This document shows, piece after piece, positions 52,579 to 61,172 of a stretch of DNA of 64,000 bases (position 1 is its first letter; every line of letters starts with the position of its first letter). This DNA comes from Ktedonospora formicarum (GTDB taxonomy: Bacteria > Chloroflexota > Ktedonobacteria > Ktedonobacterales > Ktedonobacteraceae). The notes beneath the pieces are model-generated. The model was given only the letters and a program-made list of their open reading frames with translations. It searched no databases and had not been told where the DNA came from. The stretch spans positions 2,244,501 to 2,308,500 of the forward strand of contig NZ_BNJF01000001.1 in assembly GCF_016587355.1 (NCBI RefSeq), written 5' to 3'. Position numbers and translations under genes: made by a program.

Positions 52579-53085
52579 ATGGAACTGAACGACACCACAG
52601 ATTACCAACTGTGCTTCGCTTGTGGGCAACGGAACCCCTATGGTCTCAAGCTAGTCTTCCAACTTGAAAATGATACTATTGTCTCTGATTTTCGTCCCCA
52701 GGCCGAACACCAGGGCTTCCCAGGTGTTATTCATGGTGGGATTGTAGCGACCATTCTTGACGAGGCCCTGAACCGGACCACGATGCTTGCAGACGTGCCC
52801 GCCTGGACCATGACTGGCCGTCTGGATATCCGCTACAAGCGTTATGTCCCTTATGGACCACTTCTACGGGTACGCGCAAAGCTGGAGATGCAGCGCGGAC
52901 GTATGGCACAGGCCTCAGGCTATGTTACCCTGGCCGAAGATGAAAACGTGATCCTAGCACAAGCCCATGGCACATTTATGGCCCTCTCCCCTGAGATGAT
53001 CACAAACCTCATGCACGAAAATCCAGCAATGCGTGACTTCTTCGCCCCACACGCACAGAAGCCGTCAGACGAAGTTGCACTCTAG
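52579..53085 (+). CDS. PaaI-type hot-dog thioesterase
   Basis: 168 residues. CFACGQRNPYGLKLVF at the N-terminus and GFPGVIHGGIVATILDEALNRTTML (about 47-72) are characteristic of the PaaI/4HBT family: the HGG loop supplies the oxyanion and the Asp in LDE is the likely catalytic acid. It then has the hot-dog strand LDIRYKRYVPYGPLLRVRAKLEMQRGR. It would cleave acyl- or aryl-CoA. The CxxC at the N-terminus is common in this subgroup. ATG at 52579 is preferred; ATG at 52540 lacks a ribosome site. Convergent with ftsH over a shared hairpin. Confidence 0.9.
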   Translation: MELNDTTDYQLCFACGQRNPYGLKLVFQLENDTIVSDFRPQAEHQGFPGVIHGGIVATILDEALNRTTMLADVPAWTMTGRLDIRYKRYVPYGPLLRVRAKLEMQRGRMAQASGYVTLAEDENVILAQAHGTFMALSPEMITNLMHENPAMRDFFAPHAQKPSDEVAL

Positions 53086-53086
53086 A

Positions 53087-53138
53087 AAAAAGAGAGGATG
53101 GAGGTAGCGAGATATTCGCCACCTCCATCCTCTCTTTT
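53087..53138. terminator. Bidirectional terminator, 15-bp stem with T-runs both ways
   Basis: AGAGAGGATGGAGGT (53091-53105) pairs with ACCTCCATCCTCTCT (53121-53135), flanked by AAAA and TTTT. Shared by the convergent thioesterase and ftsH. Confidence 0.8.
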
Positions 53139-53158
53139 CCTCTTACATCATTCCAAAT

Positions 53159-55195
53159 TTACTGGATCTCAGGCGACTGTGGCAACGGCGCAGGAGGTGG
53201 TGGAGCCTCAGTCACCGGCGTCTGCTGTGGGCTTGGGTGAAGTTGAGTCGACGCTATGGGTGCGCCAGTACTCTCCATAATGGTCTGAAGGTGCTTCGCA
53301 TCAATAGTCTCAAGCGTACGCAGGTCCTTCGCGATACTGTTGAGAGCAGGGCGATAAGTGCGCATAATGTTCAGCGTATGCTCATAGCGCTCACTGATAA
53401 TACGCGAAACCTCCTCATCGATGATCTGCGCGGTATCCTCGCTATAATCGGTTGGATTGGACGTATCGCCACCTGCGAAGGGGCTCTGGCGCTCACTAAA
53501 CGAGACAGTACCTAGACGCTCGCTCATGCCCCAACGTGCCACCATCTGGCGCGCGATCTGAGTCACTCGCTGCAAATCATTCTCCGCCCCTGTCGTGATA
53601 CGGTCAAAGACAACCTGCTCAGCGGCGCGACCACCAAGAGCATAGGTGATCTGGGCCAACAGGTATTCACGCGAATAGTTGTAACGATCATCAAGCGGAG
53701 TAGACATAGTCACACCCAATGCCTGCCCACGCGGAACAATCGTCACTTTAGTGACAGGATCACAACCCTCAGTAACCAGACCAGCCAGAGCATGTCCACC
53801 TTCATGATAGGCTGTGACATCAAGGTCGGCATCACTTAACACTAGAGGTCGCTCAGCACCCAGCAAGATTTTATCCAGGGCCTCATCAAAACAATTTTGC
53901 GTGACAAAATCCTGGTTGCGGCGTGCTGCCAGCAAGGCGGCTTCGTTGACAAGATTCGCTAGGTCAGCGCCAACCATACCAGTTGTGCTACGCGCAACCG
54001 CCATCAGATCAATATCAGGCGACAAAGGCACATTACGACTATGAATCTTCAGAATCGCCAAGCGACCATTCCAGTCGGGACGGTCCACTGTCACGCGGCG
54101 GTCGAAGCGACCAGGGCGCAGCAGAGCCTGATCTAGACCATCAGGGCGGTTAGTCGCAGCAACCACGACTACAGCCTGACGGGAATCAAAACCATCCATC
54201 TCGACAAGCAGTTGATTGAGGGTTTGTTCACGCTCATCATTCGTATTGATACTCGATCCACGCTGGCGACCAACGGCATCGATTTCATCGATGAAGATAA
54301 TACTAGGTGACGCCTTCTTGGCCTGCTCAAACAGATCACGAACGCGGCTAGCACCAACACCTACAAGCACCTCAACAAACTCAGAACCACTCATAGAGAA
54401 GAAAGGTACGCCAGCCTCACCAGCAACGGCACGCGCCAGCAGCGTCTTACCTGTTCCGGGAGGGCCTACCAGCAGCACACCACGCGGGATCTTTCCACCC
54501 AGACGCTGAAACTTCTGAGGTGTCTTCAGAAACTCCACGACCTCCTGAAGCTCATACTTCGACTCATCAACGCCAGCAACATCCGCGAAGGTTGTGCTAG
54601 GACGGTCCTCAAGGATCAACTTGGCACGGCTCTTACCAAAACTAAAGATGCCCTGCTGTCCTTGTGAGGCACGCCGACTGACGAAGAAGATAAACCCGAG
54701 AAGGAAGAGCCAGGGGATAGCCGCGATCAGCACATTCAACCAGAATGAATTATCGGCTGGCGGCTGATATTTCACGGTCGCGCCGCTCTGAATCAAGGTC
54801 TGAGCGAGCTGTGTATCACCATTGGGAAGCTGATACACGTGGAACTGCGTCTTCTTGTTAATAGGATTGCGCAGAGTACCAGTAATATCACTTTGTCCTA
54901 CCAGAGTTGCTGATTTAATATTTTTAGCTTGGATTTGCTGATAGAAATCGTTATACGTTAATTCCTGGGTATTGGAAGAGCTAGCATTATTCTGGCTAGC
55001 ATTATTAAAGAAATTGAAGAGAGCCAGGCCCAGCATAACAATCACAAGGACCAGCAACCAGGTATTGAGCCTGTTCGATGGTCGAGGTTGGGGGTTCTGC
55101 CCATTATTGTTAGATGGCCCCCCTGAACCAGGGCGCATCGGCTGCCTGTCATTGTTATTTTGAAGCCAGAATCTATTCCCCGGCTGTTTATCCAT
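53159..55195 (-). CDS. ftsH: ATP-dependent zinc metalloprotease FtsH
   Basis: 678 residues. Gln/Asn/Pro-rich N-terminus (about 1-40), first membrane helix (about 45-62), extracytoplasmic loop (about 63-170), second helix (about 175-195: [18 protein letters not shown]). Then the AAA+ module: [22 protein letters not shown] (Walker A), [11 protein letters not shown] (Walker B), second region of homology [20 protein letters not shown]. The zinc protease has HEGGH in [11 protein letters not shown]. It degrades misfolded and regulatory membrane proteins. The C-terminal tail is Pro/Gln-rich. ATG at 55195 has AGCAGG upstream; the in-frame codon at 55285 lies in the leader. Confidence 0.96.
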   Translation of the reverse strand: MDKQPGNRFWLQNNNDRQPMRPGSGGPSNNNGQNPQPRPSNRLNTWLLVLVIVMLGLALFNFFNNASQNNASSSNTQELTYNDFYQQIQAKNIKSATLVGQSDITGTLRNPINKKTQFHVYQLPNGDTQLAQTLIQSGATVKYQPPADNSFWLNVLIAAIPWLFLLGFIFFVSRRASQGQQGIFSFGKSRAKLILEDRPSTTFADVAGVDESKYELQEVVEFLKTPQKFQRLGGKIPRGVLLVGPPGTGKTLLARAVAGEAGVPFFSMSGSEFVEVLVGVGASRVRDLFEQAKKASPSIIFIDEIDAVGRQRGSSINTNDEREQTLNQLLVEMDGFDSRQAVVVVAATNRPDGLDQALLRPGRFDRRVTVDRPDWNGRLAILKIHSRNVPLSPDIDLMAVARSTTGMVGADLANLVNEAALLAARRNQDFVTQNCFDEALDKILLGAERPLVLSDADLDVTAYHEGGHALAGLVTEGCDPVTKVTIVPRGQALGVTMSTPLDDRYNYSREYLLAQITYALGGRAAEQVVFDRITTGAENDLQRVTQIARQMVARWGMSERLGTVSFSERQSPFAGGDTSNPTDYSEDTAQIIDEEVSRIISERYEHTLNIMRTYRPALNSIAKDLRTLETIDAKHLQTIMESTGAPIASTQLHPSPQQTPVTEAPPPPAPLPQSPEIQ

Positions 55196-55708
55196 TGATG
55201 TTACCTGCTTTCTGGGCCTCAGACATATATCAACCCCAAAGTATGTAAAGCCGTTACGAACACCTGACTCAGTAGCGCCAATCACAACGGAGATGTTGGT
55301 GTTCGTAATAAGAACTTAGTAAAGTAGGATATGTGTGGGCCATCGTATGGCATCCCTTATTATATCGTAATGGTATGGGAAATGCACGCATAAACGTTGT
55401 AGCTACCAGTCGAATACTCAGACCTGGACCACGCACATTTTCGCATCCTGAGTTGGCTTCGCCTATCAATCTCTACGATGGGTAGCGCGAATTCGTTGCA
55501 AATAAAACCCTACTCACACTTCATATTTCTCTATCGACCCCTGACACAACTGACACAATCGAGTAGGAGTGGTGGATAACAACTCAGCATCTCATCATTT
55601 GTAGGCTTTCAATGTAATAGAGAGGTATCGTAGGTAGGCATGTACATCGTACCAGCCTACCTACCTGCAATCAAAGGCCTCAAATCAACCACGCAAAAGG
55701 GCTATCAA
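55196..55708. promoter_or_regulatory. ftsH leader and promoter region; hairpin of the mutarotase gene
   Basis: In the ftsH leader (minus strand) TTACGAACACC (55254-55264) and GGTGTTCGTAA (55298-55308) form an 11-bp stem. Upstream, minus-strand TATAAT lies at 55364-55359 with a weak -35. Near the right end, GTAGGTAGGC (55630-55639) pairs with GCCTACCTAC (55655-55664), probably the terminator of the 55709-56536 gene. The middle holds no gene. Confidence 0.55.
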
Positions 55709-56536
55709 CTATCGTACAAGGGGTTGAGCATGCAAGCGAAGAATAATGCGATGCTCCTCCTGGGGAGCAATCTCAATCCTATCCTGAGGACGGTTCAAAC
55801 CATCCCAGTGAGCAACTATGGGCTCAAGGCAGATAAACTCATGATCCGGGGCGGTTACTGGCTCAGACCAGACTTGCATCTCCTTGAGTGAATAATGGTC
55901 GTTGCTGGCAAGTTCCTCAATAGTGAGTGTGCCGTGTTGGGGGAACTGGAATCTAGCGCTATGCGCGAAGGGATAATAATTGTCAGGCGGATTGGTATCC
56001 CAGCGAAAGGCATCAACAGAAAAACCTTCGGGACCATCCGCTATCAGGCGAGCCTTATCGTCCTGTGCTAGCGCGAAGTAGGGATGGAAACCAGGGGCAA
56101 TTGGCATCACTTCATCACTTCGATTCTCCATCGTCAGTGTATAGGTCAGTGTGCCATCGCCCGCAACAAGCTCACAGGTAAAGGTAAACTCGTAAGGATA
56201 GTTCGCACGCGTAGCTTCGCTGCTCACTAATTGCAGACTAATAGTATCCTCTTTATGCTCAAGCACAGTCCAGGATAGGTTACGCCCAAAACCATGAATG
56301 GGGAGCGTTGTATGTTTATCTTGAAAGATGCCATCCTGAAGGCGCGCAAAGTTGGGGATCATCAGTGGCAGACCCCAGCGCTTCACATTGCCAGTTTCTG
56401 AGGCACGGTAGAGAATCTGCCAGGGACCAACCTGAAAGTATGAGACAAGATTGATCTCAGGCATCACAGCAACAGTAGTATCGCCACACTTTATGATACG
56501 CTCGTTAGGCATAGGGAAATCCGTAAATGCAGCCAT
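55709..56536 (-). CDS. Aldose 1-epimerase (mutarotase) family protein
   Basis: 275 residues. Beta-sandwich sugar-mutarotase pattern: WGLPLMIPNFARLQDGIF, LPIHGFGRNLSWTV, YPYEFTFTCELVAGDGTLTYTLTMENRSDEVMPIAPGFHPYFAL and EFICLEPIVAHWDGLN. The catalytic His of the GFHPYF motif is present, and a Glu in CLEP is the likely base. It interconverts anomers of hexoses or sugar phosphates. The start is uncertain: ATG 56629, 56536 and 56512 are in frame, and none has a good ribosome site. I use 56536 because residues before it are unlike the family. No sugar pathway gene is adjacent. Confidence 0.85.
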   Translation of the reverse strand: MAAFTDFPMPNERIIKCGDTTVAVMPEINLVSYFQVGPWQILYRASETGNVKRWGLPLMIPNFARLQDGIFQDKHTTLPIHGFGRNLSWTVLEHKEDTISLQLVSSEATRANYPYEFTFTCELVAGDGTLTYTLTMENRSDEVMPIAPGFHPYFALAQDDKARLIADGPEGFSVDAFRWDTNPPDNYYPFAHSARFQFPQHGTLTIEELASNDHYSLKEMQVWSEPVTAPDHEFICLEPIVAHWDGLNRPQDRIEIAPQEEHRIILRLHAQPLVR

Positions 56537-56910
56537 AAATGTACGCGCTTGCTGACACCTATCGACTGCCAGGGGACAGCAAGCACCTCCTCCCTTTAAG
56601 ATGTTGTAGAACGACGATGTTTTATACATTTGTTACTACTAATGTACCATGCATTGAGTAGATGTCGCGCCTCAACACCAGCGATTCGTCAGATTTTTCT
56701 AGTACGGATAGCAGCAGGCTTATGGGTAGATGGCAGGCTGAGACGGAAAAACAGGAGAACTCTACGCAACCGGCATGTTCTATTGCGTTTCATTACGGAC
56801 AAGCTTATAATAATGTATGTAGTTCAGAGTGTGTCGATATTGCATTGCATGCATTCTGATGGAGGCAAGATGCCTCATGTCATTACATAGTACATAGGGA
56901 TCGAGGGTTT
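56537..56910. other. Divergent intergenic region upstream of minC
   Basis: About 370 bases. No convincing gene; small plus-strand frames overlap each other and lack ribosome sites. Promoters for minC and the mutarotase gene are expected here. Confidence 0.45.
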
Positions 56911-57785
56911 ATGGAGGAAAAGTCGCGTCGAGAAGCGTCGAAAGTTCAAGACCGCCCTTATGGGCAGCACAGGGAGGAGAAACGATTAGTGTCTGCGAAC
57001 ATCGCTATCAAAGGAACACGTAGTGGCCTGCTCCTGACGCTTGAACCAGAAACCCCCTTTGGCGATTTGCTCAACGCGCTCGCTGAGCGTCTGGCCGAGG
57101 CCCCGACCTTTTTTCGAGGAGCATCGCTGACGGTAGATACCAGCCAACGCAAACTACGCGTAAGCGAGCGCCTCCAGCTAGAGCGGCTACTAGCACACTA
57201 TCAAATGTCTGTGGCGGCTCTTGAGAAGAGTGTAGAACCTCGCCGTGAGGCACGCACAATCGCGCTCACGCCTCCCGAAACACCTGTGCGCACCACCTCT
57301 ATCGTCACAAGGGCGGCTATCACTCGCCAGTTGAGTTTGGACACCGACTCCAGGCCCCCACAAAGTATCCCCCCCCTTCTCCGGGTAAGCAGGAAAGCGC
57401 ACCATCATCTCCTGAGAAACAACGGGACACACGCGATACCGACGAAACGCTCTTCATTCGACGCACAGTACGTTCAGGACAGGCCATCAGCCACCATAGT
57501 CATATTGTTATTCTTGGCGACGTCAATCCAGGTGCAGAAATCGTCGCAGGAGGTGACATCATGGTCTGGGGTATGCTTAAAGGCATGGTACATGCTGGCT
57601 ATCCCGACAACGAACAAGCCTTGGTCTGCTCGCTCTATCTCTCTCCTGTTCAGCTACGAATCGCGCACCTACTCTCACGCCCTCCAGAGGGTTTTGAAGC
57701 TCAACCCAGTCCCGAAGTCGCTATGATTCGCGATGGGCAAATCGTTGTCGAAACCTGGCTCAATGGACGACCTCCTCGCAGATAG
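56911..57785 (+). CDS. minC: Septum site-determining protein MinC, apparently frameshifted
   Basis: The N-terminal domain (about 30-115: IAIKGTRSGLLLTLEPETPFGDLLNALAERL, APTFFRGASLTVDTSQRKL) matches MinC_N. After a linker, the frame breaks at a run of eight C (57369-57376). With nine C the protein continues SIPPPSPGKQESAPSSPEK, then RRTVRSGQAISHHSHIVILGDVNPGAEIVAGGDIMVWGMLKGMVHAGY, the unmistakable MinC C-terminal beta-helix, and ends at 57783-57785. Length 875 is one short of a multiple of three. MinC inhibits FtsZ ring formation away from mid-cell, recruited by MinD. minD and minE follow on the same strand. The GAGGG just before ATG 56911 is the likely ribosome site. Confidence 0.93.
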
Positions 57786-57888
57786 GAAGACAGAGCAGCC
57801 CAAAGTAACGCGCTTACACAGACAATCCACTTGGACCGGACCTACGCTAGCAGTACTATCTAGCTAGCCAGCATCCATCAAGTGAAAC

Positions 57889-57917
57889 TTGGGAGGCACA
57901 ACAGTTCGTGGTATACT
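57889..57917 (+). promoter_or_regulatory. Candidate promoter for minDE
   Basis: TTGGGA (57889-57894), 17-base spacer, TATACT (57912-57917). About 93 bases before the minD ATG, suggesting minDE has its own promoter in addition to minC read-through. Confidence 0.5.
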
Positions 57918-58009
57918 AGATAGCGATGCGGACGGGCATGAGATACCAGAGCAAGACAATGTTCGTGCCGCCATAGCAGACACACAAGTTCATCAGCGGG
58001 AGAGTAAGC

Positions 58010-58846
58010 ATGGACAGCAGGGTGATTACGATTACTTCAGGAAAAGGCGGTGTGGGTAAGACCACTACTACCGCTAATCTGGGCACGGCACTGGCAATGC
58101 AAGGTAAGAAGGTTGCCGTGGTTGACTCCGACATCGGTTTGCGCAACCTGGATGCTGTACTGGGCCTGGAGAACCGTATTGTCTATGATCTGGTGGATGT
58201 AGTGGAAGGCCAGTGCCGCCTACGGCAAGCACTCATCAAGGATAAGCGTCTTCCTGAGCTCTATCTCCTTCCTGCTGCGCAAACGCGCGATAAAAATGCC
58301 GTGAACAGTGTGCAAATGGAGCAACTCTGCCAGCAATTGCGTCAGGAGTTCGACTTCGTAGTCATCGACTCGCCTGCTGGCATTGAGCAAGGTTTCCGTA
58401 ACGCTATCGTGGGAGCTGATGAAGTCATCATCGTAGCAAACCCAGAGATGGCCTCGGTGCGTGACGCGGACCGCATCATTGGGCTGGTAGAGGCGGCAGG
58501 TAAGCCTGAACCACGCCTGATTCTTAATCGCCTACGCCCTGAGATGGTAAGACGTGGCGATATGATGGATGTGGCTGACGTGTTAGAGGTACTCGGTATC
58601 GACCTTTTAGGTATTATCCCCGAAGACGAAGCGATCATAATAGCTACAAATAAAGGTGAGCCAGCCGTCTACGAGAAACGTTCTCGCGCGGGTCGCTCCT
58701 TCTTGAACGCCTCCCAGCGTATTCTGGGCCAGGAGGTACCACTCGACGAGATAGCGGAATCGCCCTCCTTGCTCGAACGCTTACGCCGCTTAATGGGCCT
58801 TGATCCCATATCAGGCGAGAAGGGCGTGCGTTCTCAATCATCCTAG
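58010..58846 (+). CDS. minD: Septum site-determining ATPase MinD
   Basis: 278 residues. Deviant Walker A KGGVGKTTTTANLG (with the signature Lys, about 10-20), DSDIGLRNLDAVLGLENRIVYDLVDVV, LPAAQTRDK, VIDSPAGIEQGF, and the C-terminal amphipathic membrane helix (SPSLLERLRRLMGL, about 250-265). MinD is a membrane-cycling ATPase that recruits MinC and is displaced by MinE. ATG at 58010 has GGGAGAG upstream; minE starts 14 bases after the stop. Confidence 0.97.
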   Translation: MDSRVITITSGKGGVGKTTTTANLGTALAMQGKKVAVVDSDIGLRNLDAVLGLENRIVYDLVDVVEGQCRLRQALIKDKRLPELYLLPAAQTRDKNAVNSVQMEQLCQQLRQEFDFVVIDSPAGIEQGFRNAIVGADEVIIVANPEMASVRDADRIIGLVEAAGKPEPRLILNRLRPEMVRRGDMMDVADVLEVLGIDLLGIIPEDEAIIIATNKGEPAVYEKRSRAGRSFLNASQRILGQEVPLDEIAESPSLLERLRRLMGLDPISGEKGVRSQSS

Positions 58847-58859
58847 AGGGAGTTGATTT

Positions 58860-59219
58860 ATGGGTGTCTTCGAGTTCATGGTTGGTCGTAAGAAACAGAC
58901 ACCAGGTGAAATTGCTAAGGAGCGACTCAAGGTCGTCCTGGTCCACGACCGCTTAAAACTCAATCCAGAAGTACTTGAACTGATTAAGGAAGAGTTGGCA
59001 AATGTACTTTCACGTCGCCTGGAAGTAGATGAACAGCAGATGCAGGTAACCCTCTCTCGCGAGGAGGGCTTCGATAAGTTGCTCGCGAATGTACCCATCA
59101 GACGCCAGAAAGTTGGCTTCGAATGGGACCCACCTTCGTATACGCCCTCCACCAATGTACTTCATGGCAAAGTTTTCCTCCATGACGACGAGGATGAATC
59201 GACCAACCACGACTATTAA
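58860..59219 (+). CDS. minE: Cell division topological specificity factor MinE
   Basis: 119 residues, longer than E. coli MinE (88). The N-terminal anti-MinCD part reads EIAKERLKVVLVHDRLKLNPEVLELIKEEL (about 18-47), matching the contact helix and following strands; LSRRLEVDEQQMQVTLSREEGFDKLLANVPI matches the dimerisation domain. About 30 extra acidic residues follow (KVFLHDDEDESTNHDY). It stimulates MinD ATPase and drives pole-to-pole oscillation or gradient formation. ATG at 58860 has GGGAG upstream. The gene ends in a strong terminator. Confidence 0.93.
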   Translation: MGVFEFMVGRKKQTPGEIAKERLKVVLVHDRLKLNPEVLELIKEELANVLSRRLEVDEQQMQVTLSREEGFDKLLANVPIRRQKVGFEWDPPSYTPSTNVLHGKVFLHDDEDESTNHDY

Positions 59220-59232
59220 AGGCTATTTATTT

Positions 59233-59287
59233 ATGGGGAAGAGGCTCATATCTGTATTGTCTATACAGATATGAGCCTCTTCCCCAT
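59233..59287 (+). terminator. Strong terminator of the min cluster, perfect 25-bp stem
   Basis: Arms 59233-59257 and 59263-59287 are exactly complementary (start ATGGGGAAGAGG, end CCTCTTCCCCAT) with a 5-base loop. A T-rich tail is absent on the plus strand, but length and position favour termination after minE. Confidence 0.75.
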
Positions 59288-59600
59288 ATGCGCAAAGATA
59301 CCATCACCCTACATTAAAGATTTAATGCCACTTGAATTTTTGCGAAAGCAGTATAAACTCATCCATATTTAGCCAATTAAACACTTCAATCATTCCTTGA
59401 AACGTAGCCAGGCCATGACTAAACGGCAATTAATACACAATAATATAAATAAGACATGTAATTTAAATATATTTATAGGCAAATTATTCATGTGTATGGT
59501 TGAGAACTTCATAATAAAATTAATAGTCCTTAACTGAATCTTCATCCATTCATAACCCTCCAGAGGAGCTATTCATGGTACAATACCATCGTCAACAAGA
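59288..59600. other. AT-rich intergenic region after minE
   Basis: About 310 bases of AT-rich sequence with TTTAAATATATTTATA runs. No gene or structure beyond short palindromes. Confidence 0.5.
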
Positions 59601-59619
59601 AGTAACGATCTTTACTAGA

Positions 59620-60230
59620 TAGTGATGGTGGGGGGAATAAAGCATCTTAAAACGATGTGGTAAACAAATGCTCGATCTAACCGCGAAAGGTACACGCGAA
59701 GTGTAAAGGTAGCGGTGTACGGTAACGAAGTGCCGGTGTAAGAGCACACCTGTCGCGGGTTAATGTGTATAAACATCACCCGCAAGCCCGATTCCAATGG
59801 ATGTGGATGTAGTGGTGATGAGGAGTTCATTTCAGCTTCGTACGTGGGTGCGGTCAGTGTGATGGTAGGGACGTATATCTGATGTCTTTATAGGCGCACT
59901 GATATGAAGATGTGTGGGATAGGAATGCCAGCGACTAAGCCAGCAGAGGCAAGCTCTCCGGGAGGGGCCTTTATTTCAGGCAAAGTAGTGGATGTGGTGG
60001 GGTTTGTGTGCCTGCGAACTCGTGGAGAATAAGACTCTTCTAGCCTTTATGCCAGTGGTGGATGTGGTGATGTGATGTTGGGTATAGAGGGGCTGGCTTT
60101 TCAAAAAGCATTCTTGTGGTGGGGATGCTCCATAACCAAGCTGAGATGGCGAGGATAGGGTAAGGCGTGCAACTCCGGTGACTGAAGTAGTCGGCTCATA
60201 TGCCGGCACTTCCTTGCCGTTTATCTCTAG
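59620..60230 (+). ncRNA. Unclassified structured RNA-like segment (possible group II intron fragment)
   Basis: GC-richer than its flanks and with no coding potential. It folds by eye into successive stems: CCGC..GCGG enclosing TACAC-GCGAA-GTGTA (59680-59715); GGTGT-AAGAGC-ACACC (about 59735-59750); and GCGGGT..ATGT-GTATAA-ACAT..ACCCGC (about 59755-59783). The GTAAGAG loop and stem order recall domain I of bacterial group II introns, which are numerous in Ktedonobacteria. However, domain V, a reverse transcriptase and clear ends were not found. It is followed by three copies of a GGATGTGG-type motif (59799, 59990, 60060 areas), two of them after GCCTTTAT hairpins. RNase P RNA was considered and rejected because its conserved 5' and 3' elements are missing. 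Strand inferred from stem signals only. Confidence 0.35.
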
Positions 60231-60346
60231 TTTCTCCTCTTCGAAAATATGAGCGCGTGAATTCTCACCTCTGTCGTGGTGCCACGCCTCTAATGATTGG
60301 TAGCTTTATTTTAATACCTTTCATGAGCAGAGAATATATTACACTA

Positions 60347-60374
60347 TTGACATAGCGGCTCTTTACGATATTTT
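60347..60374 (+). promoter_or_regulatory. Sigma-A-like promoter with leader hairpin
   Basis: TTGACA (60347-60352), 16-base spacer, TATTTT (60369-60374). About 15 bases downstream, ATTGCTCT and AGAGCAAT form an 8-bp stem (60389-60410) in the leader. It serves the gene at 60458. Confidence 0.5.
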
Positions 60375-60457
60375 TAATTTTAGTATGCATTGCTCTATGT
60401 TTAGAGCAATATGCTTAGTCTTGTAAAAGTGCTCTGTTTCTGTGAGGATACTAGATT

Positions 60458-61036
60458 TTGAGTGTAATGAGCAGAAAATATGCCATCTGGAAAAGGCACG
60501 CGGTCGTGCCTCGTTGTTCACCAAGTGTCAGTCAGGCCCTCTGGCCGAAAACCGCACGTTATAGCGTTTCGACCGATAGCGCTGCGCAGCAGCGCCGCTT
60601 ACTGATTACTCTGGGATTATGGCAAGCAAGCCACGATACATCTGCTCGCGTACGCTGGCGGCGGGCACTGGTAGCGCTTCTTGCGCTTCTATCAACGCTC
60701 TCGCTTCTCGCATTGGGAGCATTCCTCGCGACCTTTGTGCCCCATCCCTGGTCACTGCTCTTTGGGCTAAGTATATTCTGGCTTCTAACAGCCCTCTCGC
60801 TTACCTGGCTATTGGTGAGAGAAAAACGAGAACATTATGTTGATGCCAAAACCCTCAAAGCCTATCTACGCGAGGATATTCGCACTTATAGCGCGATTGT
60901 GGACGACGAATTCCCCGAAACACCACTGCCACGGTCTGAGGCACCAACAGTGCGCGTTATGGAGACGATCAATCTCTCGTCTTCAGACGTTCGCCATTTT
61001 CTTCGCACCACCGATAGCCACCTAGGGCATAAATAG
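60458..61036 (+). CDS. Two-helix membrane protein of unknown function
   Basis: 192 residues from TTG 60458 (AGGAT about 10 bases upstream) or 189 from ATG 60467. A basic, Ser-rich N-terminus is followed by two adjacent membrane helices (about 70-92: RALVALLALLSTLSLLALGAFLATF; about 97-118: SLLFGLSIFWLLTALSLTWLL). A charged cytoplasmic tail follows (REKREHYVDAKTLKAYLREDIRTYSAIVDDEFPE). No family is recognised. It sits between the structured segment and a dioxygenase, with its own promoter, and shows normal codon use. Function unknown. Confidence 0.6.
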   Translation: MSVMSRKYAIWKRHAVVPRCSPSVSQALWPKTARYSVSTDSAAQQRRLLITLGLWQASHDTSARVRWRRALVALLALLSTLSLLALGAFLATFVPHPWSLLFGLSIFWLLTALSLTWLLVREKREHYVDAKTLKAYLREDIRTYSAIVDDEFPETPLPRSEAPTVRVMETINLSSSDVRHFLRTTDSHLGHK

Positions 61037-61172
61037 CCAGGCATTTCTCAGCTTGCCACAGTAGATACTATTACCTTCGGGTAAACCCGTTGACCCTCCT
61101 CCGGGCGACAGGTAAGATAGGGAATGGCATAACGTAAAGCTGTATTGGCAAGGAACTGAGGAGGGCCACTTT

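Noticed and set aside
56536..56629. ATG at 56629 as a leaderless start of the mutarotase-like gene
   Set aside because: The extra 31 residues do not resemble the family and there is no ribosome site; kept only as an alternative.
57369..57376. Programmed ribosomal frameshift in minC
   Set aside because: A C-run of this kind is possible slippery sequence, but MinC is not known to use frameshifting, and four other genes show the same missing-base pattern. A sequencing cause is more economical.
59976..60209. 77-codon minus-strand frame in the structured segment
   Set aside because: Composition is unlike the other genes, no ribosome site, and it overlaps RNA-like stems.
59620..60230. RNase P RNA (rnpB)
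   Set aside because: The GTAAGAGC-type loop and a TAAAC..CACCCG stretch look similar, but the conserved GAGGAAAGTCC start and the matching 3' element are absent.
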